Assembly (NCBI GenBank): GCA_031556335.1
Contig: JAVBTE010000068.1
Span: 1 to 17,286 of the forward strand
Source of the DNA: Limiplasma sp031556335
GTDB taxonomy: Bacteria; Bacillota; Clostridia; Christensenellales; Aristaeellaceae
Length of the DNA: 17,286 bases
Direction of reading: 5' to 3'
The stretch's first letter is position 1; each line of letters starts with the position of its first letter. This document shows, piece after piece, positions 1 through 5,642 of this stretch. Under the pieces are notes generated by a model. The model searched no databases. It was not told the origin of the DNA and saw only the letters and a program-made list of their open reading frames with translations. The position numbers were made by a program, and so were the translations under genes.

Positions 1-544
1 GGGAGGTGGCTTTGGACCGGTTGCCAAACGCCGAAATTTTTTGCAGCGCCATCCGCCAAAGAAAATCGCGCCTTTGCAGGGCAAGGCCGCCGGGGCAAAG
101 AAGCGCAAGGTGAGTGATTTTTTCGGGATGTAGGGTGGCGTAGCGCAGGGCCATCCATCCGCCCAGGGAGAGCCCCGCCATGGCGCATTGGGCAAGGCCA
201 AGCCCCGCCAGCACCTCATCCAGCCATTGGGCGTAGGCGTTTCCGCCATAGGGCGGACGGCTTTCCGAGGAAAGGCCCGCCTCGCCCGTCAAATCCACGG
301 CGAACACATGAAAGCGTCTGCAAAAAACTGGAAGATCGCCAAACCAGGTGAAGGAATTGGACAGGCTGCCATGCAGCAGCACCAGGGGAGGATGGTTCGG
401 GTTCCCGGATTCGATCACAAAGGTTTCCCCCAGGGAGGTATCCACATGGAATTGCTTGTTAGGCACGGGCCACGCGGCGAGGATGCCCCGGTATGCCTCC
501 AAAACCTTTTGCTTTCCCGCTTCGCTTTTGTAAATGCTGTTCAT
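1..544 (-). CDS. Alpha/beta hydrolase, partial (C-terminus beyond window)
   Basis: This is the first 181 codons of an alpha/beta-fold hydrolase that runs off the window edge. Seen: an oxyanion-hole motif LLHGS near residues 56-60, a hydrophobic strand leading to an AVD motif near 82-84, and the nucleophile elbow G-L-S-L-G-G at 124-129, with Ser126 the predicted nucleophile. The Asp/His part of the triad would lie in the missing part. No signal peptide is seen, so it should be cytoplasmic. Its ATG overlaps the padR stop as ATGA, so the two genes are probably translationally coupled and under the padR promoter. Known for the family: esterases, lipases, C-C hydrolases and lactonases share this fold, so the substrate cannot be told. 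A role in detoxifying a compound sensed by PadR is inference only. Confidence 0.85.
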   Translation of the reverse strand, partial: MNSIYKSEAGKQKVLEAYRGILAAWPVPNKQFHVDTSLGETFVIESGNPNHPPLVLLHGSLSNSFTWFGDLPVFCRRFHVFAVDLTGEAGLSSESRPPYGGNAYAQWLDEVLAGLGLAQCAMAGLSLGGWMALRYATLHPEKITHLALLCPGGLALQRRDFLWRMALQKISAFGNRSKATS

Positions 545-1458
545 TGGGGTTCCTCCTGGGTCAGCCAGTTTTCGGCTTCTTCCAGGGTGTCAAACACGTG
601 GAAGAACGTGCCCCGGTGGGCCTCCAGCAGCAAATCTGTGAATTTGCCATGGATGCTGTCCGCAGGCATGACCGCGGCGGCTTTGATATTGTAGTTGGCA
701 AATTTTTGCAGCACATGGCCCGCCACGCCGCTGGAAAGCTGCGTAAACGCCGAGGACAGGCTGGGAAGCAATACCCGGCGAACGCCGTTTTCCACGCAGG
801 CGGCGACCAGCGACAGGCCGTCCTGCTCCGTGCGAACCTGCCCGGAGGTCACATGGAGATACGCATTTCCGTTCTTTTCCACTTTGGCCCATGCCGGTTG
901 GGCGGCGGGCTGGGCCGGGTCCGGCTCCCGCGTAGCCGGGGCCAGGGGCAGCGCAACGCTCCGCACCTTGTCGGTCCAGGAAAGCTCCGCCGCAAAGGCC
1001 TGGCGAATGTTTTCCAGCGCCAGGGTGTGGATGGCGGTTTCGTAGGGCGTGCCGGAAAGCGCCTCCTCCTGCACGGCAAGGGCCTCCCCCCGCACCAGAC
1101 GTTCATATTGTTCCAAAAGCGTCTCCAGCTCGGTTTTTGTCAGGTCGCCGGCAAACACCAGCTGCATCAGGAAGGTTTTGCGAACCTCCGGCGCCTCCGG
1201 AAACTGCAGGGACAGCCGGCGCAGCTCGCGCATGCCGTTTTCCGTTAAGGTATAGATTTTTTTGGTGGGGGAGGCGTCGCCGTGGTGAACCTTGGCTGCC
1301 ACCAGACCATCCGCTTCCAGCTCCGCCAGCGCGCGGTAAATTTGGTTGTTGTTCCCGGACCAGTAAATGAGGGGGGATTTTTGCATGGCCTTTTTCATGT
1401 CGTACCCGGTCATCGGCTGCCCGCGCAACAATCCCAAAATCGCATACTGAATGTTCAT
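541..1458 (-). CDS. PadR-family regulator with C-terminal DUF4180-like domain
   Basis: This 305-residue protein is much longer than a usual PadR (about 110-180). Residues 1-80 are the PadR winged helix, opening MNIQYAILGLL with a GYDMKKAM segment and an IYRALAELEADGLV recognition region. Residues 85-165 resemble the helical PadR C-terminal (Vir-type) dimerisation domain. A proline/alanine-rich linker near 170-190 leads to residues 195-305, which resemble DUF4180; the recognisable core is S-S-G-V-A-G-H-V-L-Q-K-F followed by an R-G-T-F-F segment near the end. The start ATG at 1456-1458 follows a good AGAAAGGAAG ribosome binding site. A palindrome covers its promoter, so autorepression is likely, as is usual for PadR. 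DUF4180 may act as the effector-sensing module, but its function is not established. Confidence 0.9.
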   Translation of the reverse strand: MNIQYAILGLLRGQPMTGYDMKKAMQKSPLIYWSGNNNQIYRALAELEADGLVAAKVHHGDASPTKKIYTLTENGMRELRRLSLQFPEAPEVRKTFLMQLVFAGDLTKTELETLLEQYERLVRGEALAVQEEALSGTPYETAIHTLALENIRQAFAAELSWTDKVRSVALPLAPATREPDPAQPAAQPAWAKVEKNGNAYLHVTSGQVRTEQDGLSLVAACVENGVRRVLLPSLSSAFTQLSSGVAGHVLQKFANYNIKAAAVMPADSIHGKFTDLLLEAHRGTFFHVFDTLEEAENWLTQEEPQ

Positions 1459-1465
1459 GGATCAC

Positions 1466-1513
1466 ACTTCCTTTCTAACATATGTTAATAGTAACACGTG
1501 TTAGGAAGGAAGT
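1466..1513. promoter_or_regulatory. Large palindromic operator over the padR promoter
   Basis: The outer arms ACTTCCTTTCTAACA (1466-1480) and TGTTAGGAAGGAAGT (1499-1513) are inverted repeats matching at 14 of 15 positions. Inside lie two perfect 12-bp palindromes, TAACATATGTTA (1476-1487) and TAACACGTGTTA (1492-1503), with centres 16 bp apart. One lies between the -35 and -10 boxes and the other just downstream of the -10, which is a classic repressor layout. The likely ligand is the PadR protein encoded next to it. Confidence 0.8.
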
Positions 1514-1516
1514 CAA
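1488..1516 (-). promoter_or_regulatory. Sigma70-type promoter of padR
   Basis: On the minus strand TTGACT (1511-1516) is separated by 17 bp from TACTAT (1488-1493). Transcription would start about 1481 and read padR and the hydrolase. The spacer holds one of the two 12-bp palindromes. Confidence 0.7.
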
Positions 1517-1524
1517 CAGGAAAA

Positions 1525-2172
1525 TTATCGGGAGCTTTTGTCCCGCAAAAACAGCCCGCTTTTCACAAGCAGGGCAAAGCCCGCCGGAATCAGCAAAAAT
1601 TCTTCCGCGATAAAAACGCTGTACGAGCCTAAAACGCCAAACACGCCCAGAATCAGAAGGATGATTCCCGCCGCCATCAGCGTGGCGCAGCAAAGGTAGA
1701 CGCTGTTCCGTTTTAGTTTTTCTGGGGTGGGATGGGGTACGCCCCGGGTAAAAAAGAAGGCGATCCAGATGAACATGGCCCCGAAGCCCACCACCGTGCC
1801 CAGGCTGTGCACCGCGTTGGAAAGGCCGTGGGACAGGCCCAAAAGCCCCACCCGGTCGAATTCCAGGTAGCTGCTGTCGCAAAGCTGCATGGCCACCACC
1901 GCAAAGCTTACGCCCATCACCCGGGTCAGCACTCGTTCGCAGTGGCAATAGCCCACATAGGCGATGGCGTAGGTGAACATCGCCCCCAGGGCAAAGGGCA
2001 GCAGCATGCCGGCCCGGTTCCCGGTGGTGGCGCTTTCGCTGATGGAGGTAAGCGGGGGAAGATGGTAGATGAACACCACATCCAGCATGCAAAGGATGCC
2101 GATGGTGAGGGCGACGAAGCCCAGAAAAGTCATCTGCAAATGGGACGATTTCGGGGTAAGGGGCTGTTGCAT
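1525..2172 (-). CDS. Six-helix integral membrane protein, function unknown
   Basis: This 215-residue protein has about six hydrophobic segments, near residues 13-35, 53-75, 82-102, 120-145, 157-182 and 187-210. After the first helix comes a loop P-P-L-T-S-I-S-E-S, which resembles the extracellular loop of DUF998/Frag1-like membrane proteins; that assignment is tentative. No transporter or enzyme motif was recognised. The ATG at 2172 is chosen because GGGAGG lies 7 bases before it; a TTG five codons upstream overlaps that site and is less likely. It lies 66 bp upstream of padR on the same strand and may be partly co-transcribed, although padR has its own promoter. The gap to the divergent kinase gene (2173-2300) must hold its promoter, but no clear -35/-10 pair was found on this strand. 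Confidence 0.7.
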   Translation of the reverse strand: MQQPLTPKSSHLQMTFLGFVALTIGILCMLDVVFIYHLPPLTSISESATTGNRAGMLLPFALGAMFTYAIAYVGYCHCERVLTRVMGVSFAVVAMQLCDSSYLEFDRVGLLGLSHGLSNAVHSLGTVVGFGAMFIWIAFFFTRGVPHPTPEKLKRNSVYLCCATLMAAGIILLILGVFGVLGSYSVFIAEEFLLIPAGFALLVKSGLFLRDKSSR

Positions 2173-2244
2173 AGGATTCCCTCCCAAGGCCTTCTTTTTG
2201 CCTGAGGATATTCCGCCGGGAAGGGCGATAGACCGGGGAAAGTG

Positions 2245-2253
2245 TGCTATAAT
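2245..2253 (+). promoter_or_regulatory. Extended -10 promoter of the PfkB kinase gene
   Basis: The sequence TGCTATAAT is a perfect extended -10 element (TG-N-TATAAT). No convincing -35 is present, which extended -10 promoters tolerate. Transcription would begin near 2260, giving a leader of about 40 nt before the GTG start at 2301. Confidence 0.65.
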
Positions 2254-2300
2254 CAGGTATCTGTATGCCGAGGGCGAATCATAGCCAAGGGGTGACGTCT

Positions 2301-3434
2301 GTGAACAACGGAAAAAAAGTGCTGGCGGCAGGCCATATCTGCCTGGACATTACGCCTGTGTTCCCGGCCAGGGAGGGTGTCGATTTAGGCACCCTGCTGG
2401 CGCCGGGCAAGCTGGTGGAGGTGGGCAGGCCGGACATCCACCTGGGCGGGTCGGTGGCCAACACCGGCCTTGCCTTGCGGTTTTTTGGGCAACAGGTGCG
2501 GCTGGCGGCCAAGATCGGGCAGGACGCTTTCGGGCAGTTGGTGCGGGGCAGCCTTGGCGGATGCGGGTGCGAAGTGCGGCTGGCCGAGGACGTGGAGGCG
2601 GGCACCTCCTATTCCATCGTGATCGCCGTGCCGGGGGTGGACCGCCTGTTTCTGCACGACCCGGGGGCCAACGTCACCTTTGGCGAAGCCGATCTCCCGG
2701 AGGCGTTGCTGGACGGCGTGGGCCACTTTCATTTCGGGTACCCGCCCCTGATGGCCCGCATGGTGGCGGGGGATGGGGAAGAGCTGGCGCGCCTGTTTCG
2801 CCGGGTAAAGGCCCGGGGCATCACCACCTCGCTGGACATGGCGGCGGTGGACCCCCATTCCGTGGCGGCGCGCCTTGACTGGCGGCGCATTCTGGGCCGG
2901 GTGCTGCCGGATGTGGACCTGTTTGTGCCAAGCGTAGAGGAAATCGGCTTCATGCTGGACCGAAAGCGGTATGACGACTGGAATGCCCGGGCCCGGGGCG
3001 GGGACATCACCGGCGTTTTGGCCGTGGACAAAGACGTGGAGCCCCTGGCGGCGGAGCTGATGGACCTGGGGGCGGCGGCGGTGATGATCAAATGCGGCGC
3101 GCCGGGGCTGTACTACCGGGCCGGGAGCGGGGCGAATACGCGGGCGTTTTGCCAGGCCCAGGGCCTGGCGGAGGACGGCTGGCTTGGGAAGAAAGGCTTT
3201 CAGCCGGGCTACCGGCCCTGGCGGGTGGCCTCGGCCACGGGGGCGGGGGATACCTGCATCGCGGCGTTTTTGGCCGCCATGCTGGAAGGCGAATCCATGG
3301 AGGCCTGCGCCCGTCTGGCCGCCGCCGCGGGGGCCAGTTGCGTAACCGCCTACGACGCCCTCAGCGGCCTTTTGCCCTTGCAGGAGCTTCGCGGAAGGAT
3401 TGCCGCCGGCTGGGAAACCGTTGGGACACGATGA
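2301..3434 (+). CDS. PfkB-family carbohydrate kinase
   Basis: This 377-residue cytoplasmic kinase belongs to the ribokinase/PfkB family, which phosphorylates sugars, sugar acids or nucleosides with ATP. Seen: an N-terminal substrate strand with GHICLDITP, the family signature region H-L-G-G-S-V-A-N-T-G-L-A-L-R followed by a KIGQDAFG segment, and the C-terminal ATP/anion-hole motif A-T-G-A-G-D-T near residues 313-319, whose Asp is the expected catalytic base. The GTG at 2301 is preferred because AAGGGG lies 8 bases upstream; an in-frame ATG at 2265 lies too close to the -10 box and has no ribosome site. The protein resembles clostridial PfkB proteins of unknown substrate. Its promoter has none of the LacI-type sites seen downstream, so membership in the same pathway (for example as a 2-keto-3-deoxy acid kinase) is only possible. 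Confidence 0.88.
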   Translation: MNNGKKVLAAGHICLDITPVFPAREGVDLGTLLAPGKLVEVGRPDIHLGGSVANTGLALRFFGQQVRLAAKIGQDAFGQLVRGSLGGCGCEVRLAEDVEAGTSYSIVIAVPGVDRLFLHDPGANVTFGEADLPEALLDGVGHFHFGYPPLMARMVAGDGEELARLFRRVKARGITTSLDMAAVDPHSVAARLDWRRILGRVLPDVDLFVPSVEEIGFMLDRKRYDDWNARARGGDITGVLAVDKDVEPLAAELMDLGAAAVMIKCGAPGLYYRAGSGANTRAFCQAQGLAEDGWLGKKGFQPGYRPWRVASATGAGDTCIAAFLAAMLEGESMEACARLAAAAGASCVTAYDALSGLLPLQELRGRIAAGWETVGTR

Positions 3435-3458
3435 AGAATTTGGCAAAGGGGATGCCGC

Positions 3459-3487
3459 TTGTCAAAAAATAAGGTTTATGGTACTAT
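3459..3487 (+). promoter_or_regulatory. Promoter of the small secreted protein gene
   Basis: TTGTCA (3459-3464) and TACTAT (3482-3487) are separated by 17 bp, a good housekeeping promoter about 60 bp before the next ATG. Confidence 0.7.
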
Positions 3488-3546
3488 TTTCGTAGTTCCG
3501 AAATCATCCATCCGAAGATGAGCACAGAGAAGAGAGGTAGTTTGGA

Positions 3547-4020
3547 ATGAAAAAGTGGTTTGTTTTGCTGATGATCCTTGCGCTTCTTCCGGTTTGCGCG
3601 CTGGCCGCGTCGGAAACCATCGACCTGGAAACGATGAGCTTTGACGAGCTGGTAGCGCTGAAAAGCAAGGTGGAACTGGCCATGTGGGGCGCGAAGGAAT
3701 GGCAGGAAGTGACGGTTCCCCAGGGCGTTTACACCGTTGGGGAAGACATTCCCGCCGGACACTGGACCATCAAGCCCGAAGAGGGCAGCCAGGTATATGT
3801 GAAGTGGTCGGACACGCTGGACGAAAGCGGAAAAGACATTGCTTTCAACGGAAAGATCTATTTTTACGAGAGCGTATACAGCGAATCGAACCGCTCTTAT
3901 GAAAAGGGCGAGCTGACCCAGGTGGACCTGGATGTGCAGGATGGGCAATTCATTGTGGTGGACAGCGGCAACGCCGTCTTTACGCCCTACACCGGCAAGG
4001 CGAACCTGGGCTTCAAGTAA
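3547..4020 (+). CDS. Small secreted protein with signal peptide, unknown function
   Basis: This 157-residue protein begins with a clear signal peptide: MKKW, a hydrophobic core, then A-L-A-A at residues 19-22 as a signal peptidase I site. The nearby Cys is preceded by Pro-Val, so there is no lipobox. After a short helical segment (about 25-50) comes a beta-rich region opening near residue 58 with VPQGVYTVGEDIPAGHW. Similar 'VGxDIPAGxY' stretches occur in exported domains of Bacillota proteins, but no function is known to me. The start is fixed by an AGAGAGG ribosome site about 8 bases upstream. The gene has its own promoter and terminator, so it is monocistronic and not obviously tied to the metabolic genes. 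Confidence 0.8.
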   Translation: MKKWFVLLMILALLPVCALAASETIDLETMSFDELVALKSKVELAMWGAKEWQEVTVPQGVYTVGEDIPAGHWTIKPEEGSQVYVKWSDTLDESGKDIAFNGKIYFYESVYSESNRSYEKGELTQVDLDVQDGQFIVVDSGNAVFTPYTGKANLGFK

Positions 4021-4040
4021 GCCGCCTGGAATTGGAAACC

Positions 4041-4082
4041 AAAGGGCCTGGCCTCCGTGTTTCGCGGGGGCGGGCCCTTTTT
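4041..4082 (+). terminator. Strong intrinsic terminator after the secreted protein gene
   Basis: AAAGGGCC (4041-4048) pairs with GGCCCTTT (4073-4080). An inner stem of GCCTCCG (4051-4057) with CGGGGGC (4065-4071) allows one G-U pair and leaves a 7-base loop. The T run at 4078-4082 follows the stem. It closes the unit before the cupin promoter. Confidence 0.85.
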
Positions 4083-4105
4083 CGCGCCGCCAAAAAATTT
4101 GGGCA

Positions 4106-4121
4106 TTGCAATTGTTTGCAA
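4106..4121. promoter_or_regulatory. LacI-type operator at the cupin promoter
   Basis: TTGCAATTGTTTGCAA has the same TTGCAA outer arms and 16-bp length as the two sites at 4605 and 7100, but its centre is TTGT rather than TCGA. The variant centre makes it the weakest of the three. It overlaps the probable -35 and spacer of the cupin promoter. Confidence 0.6.
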
Positions 4122-4133
4122 AAAAGGTAAGAT
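4106..4133 (+). promoter_or_regulatory. Probable promoter of the cupin gene
   Basis: A TTGCAA (4106-4111) could serve as -35, with TAAGAT (4128-4133) as -10 and a 16-bp spacer. Both are moderate matches. The overlap of the -35 with the operator suggests repression. Confidence 0.5.
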
Positions 4134-4190
4134 AGATGGAAGAAACAGACCGGAACCCAACAAAATAACGAAAGCAAAGGGAGAGGAACC

Positions 4191-4568
4191 ATGAAGAAAA
4201 TCAATATTTTTGACATTCCGGGCATGGAATTTCCGGCGGGAAGGCGTACCCGGGTGATGCTGGGAGAGAACGGGGCCATCAATGGCGACCATTTTTGCCA
4301 GGGCTATGTGGTGATTTATCCCGGCGGCAGCGTGCCGGAGCACGAGCATGTCACGGTGGAATCCTATACGGTGCTGCAAGGAAACGGCACGGTGACCGTG
4401 GACGGGGAAACCCAGCCCGTTGGCCCGGGGGATATGGTGTATATGGAAAGCGGCAAACCTCACGGCCTGCGCAACACCGGGGAAACGGACATGCACATGA
4501 TGTTTGTGTACGCCCCCAAAATGGTGGTGGACCATTGGGCCCAGGAGCAAAGCGGCGAGATGAAGTAA
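4191..4568 (+). CDS. Single-domain cupin protein
   Basis: This 125-residue protein is one small beta-barrel cupin domain. Seen: cupin motif 1 with P-G-G-S-V-P-E-H-E-H and a glutamate four residues on (His51, His53, Glu57), and motif 2 with G-D-M-V-Y near 80-84 and His91. All four usual metal ligands are present, so it should bind Mn, Fe, Zn or Ni. Family members of this size include sugar isomerases/epimerases, dioxygenases, lyases and effector-binding proteins, and the sequence does not choose among them. No signal peptide is seen. A GGGAGAGG ribosome site precedes the ATG. The operator-like site upstream ties it to the regulon below, where an aldose-ketose or keto-acid conversion would be plausible but is inferred. 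Confidence 0.85.
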   Translation: MKKINIFDIPGMEFPAGRRTRVMLGENGAINGDHFCQGYVVIYPGGSVPEHEHVTVESYTVLQGNGTVTVDGETQPVGPGDMVYMESGKPHGLRNTGETDMHMMFVYAPKMVVDHWAQEQSGEMK

Positions 4569-4598
4569 CGGGCAAAGGGGAAAGCGGGGGAAAGCCGC

Positions 4599-4627
4599 TT
4601 GACATTGCAATCGATTTCATTTATGAT
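4599..4627 (+). promoter_or_regulatory. Strong promoter of the aldolase-like/isomerase-like unit
   Basis: TTGACA (4599-4604) is a perfect -35 and TATGAT (4622-4627) a five-of-six -10, with a 17-bp spacer. The spacer is filled almost exactly by the operator at 4605-4620. Transcription should start near 4634, leaving a purine-rich leader of about 75 nt. Confidence 0.85.
4605..4620. promoter_or_regulatory. LacI-type operator inside the promoter spacer
   Basis: TTGCAATCGATTTCAT matches the perfect palindrome at 7100-7115 at 14 of 16 positions, including the central CG typical of LacI-family operators. Lying between -35 and -10, a bound repressor would block RNA polymerase directly. It also fits the relaxed CcpA consensus TGNAANCGNNNNCA. 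Confidence 0.75.
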
Positions 4628-4710
4628 ATTTCCAAGAAAAAGCGCCAAAAAAGGAAAAGGAAAGGCAGCCGGCAACGGAGGCCTGAGAAAAAAACGAAAG
4701 AGGGGATGGC

Positions 4711-5628
4711 ATGAGGAACAGCCTGACGGAGATGCAACTGTGCGGCCTGCTGCCCTGCCTTCGGGCGGAAACCGGGGATGCGCTTTTGGCGGGCGCAAAA
4801 GCCCTGGAGGAGCTTGGTTTTCCTTGTGTGGAAGTGGATTTGGCCTCGGCGGGGGTAAAGGCGGCCCTGGAGCGTCTGGTTTCGGCATGCCCCAAACTGG
4901 CGGTGGGCGTTAAGGCCGGCAACAAAGAGCAGGCCAGGGAGGCTTTCGCTTTGGGGGCGGAATGGGCGACGATGCCTGCCGGGGCAGGATGGCCAGAAGG
5001 GGAGCGGGACCGGGTCTTTGTAATGCCCGAAGCCAGAACGCCCCAGGGGAAAGAAACGGAACCCGGGCAGGAGGGCGGACTTTTTTGCTGCGATGAACGC
5101 AATGCGAAATGGCTTGCATCCCTTCTTCCCTCGGCCCGGTTTTTGATTTCCGGGTGCGAGGAGCTCCAACGGAAACAAAAGTGGCTTGCAAACCCGCAGG
5201 TATTGGCCATTCGCCAGGAGACGACCCTGACCGCCGAAGGGGCAAGGGCCCAGGCCATGGAAATCTTCCAAAAGTGGCGGGAGCAGCTTGGTTTTTCCCT
5301 GGTGCACGTGGGCGTCAACGGCGGAAACGACGCGGGGGCCCGGGAAATTGCCCAGACGTTTTCAAGGCTGCTGGGCATGCCCTATCTGGAAGGCGAGGCC
5401 TCCAACTTTGCCGGAACCCTGATTGAAGTGATGAAAGAGGGTGGCCGGGGCGCCCATGGGCATATCGGCATCGGCACGGACGACCTGGCCCGGGGGATGT
5501 ATTTTGTGCGGCAGGCGGGCTTCTCCTTTGACCCGGTCAGCCGGAAAGAGGACGCCTCTGGCCGCCCGGTGCTTTACTATGTGGACCGGGAAATTGCGGG
5601 CCACGCGGTGCATTTGCTGCAAAAGTGA
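4711..5628 (+). CDS. Degenerate KDPG-aldolase-like domain fused to a glyoxalase-like (VOC) domain
   Basis: This 305-residue protein has two parts. Residues 8-190 follow the KDPG/KHG aldolase (Eda) barrel: L-L-P-C-L-R-A at 13-19, V-E-V-D-L at 40-44 with Glu41 in the place of the catalytic Glu, and a P-K-L-A-V-G-V strand. The expected Arg after that Glu is Ala-Ser, the GAGT loop reads GVKAG, the Schiff-base Lys strand (KFFPAE in E. coli) appears as GLFCCDE, and the glycine-rich phosphate loop is not recognisable. Residues 197-305 begin F-S-L-V-H-V-G and end near residue 300 with A-V-H-L-L-Q-K. They resemble the VOC-like tail found on clostridial Eda proteins. Aldolase activity therefore looks doubtful, and the tail may be the working part. 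The next gene follows within 15 bp, so they are co-transcribed from the operator-controlled promoter at 4599. Confidence 0.75.
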   Translation: MRNSLTEMQLCGLLPCLRAETGDALLAGAKALEELGFPCVEVDLASAGVKAALERLVSACPKLAVGVKAGNKEQAREAFALGAEWATMPAGAGWPEGERDRVFVMPEARTPQGKETEPGQEGGLFCCDERNAKWLASLLPSARFLISGCEELQRKQKWLANPQVLAIRQETTLTAEGARAQAMEIFQKWREQLGFSLVHVGVNGGNDAGAREIAQTFSRLLGMPYLEGEASNFAGTLIEVMKEGGRGAHGHIGIGTDDLARGMYFVRQAGFSFDPVSRKEDASGRPVLYYVDREIAGHAVHLLQK

Positions 5629-5642
5629 AAGGATGTGTTTGG

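Noticed and set aside
2265..2300. ATG at 2265 as the kinase start
   Set aside because: It lies only about 12 bp after the -10 box without a ribosome site, whereas the GTG at 2301 has AAGGGG at proper spacing.
4582..4600. Hairpin AAGCGG/CCGCTT after the cupin gene as a terminator
   Set aside because: The stem is only 6 bp, no T run follows, and it overlaps the -35 box of the next promoter.
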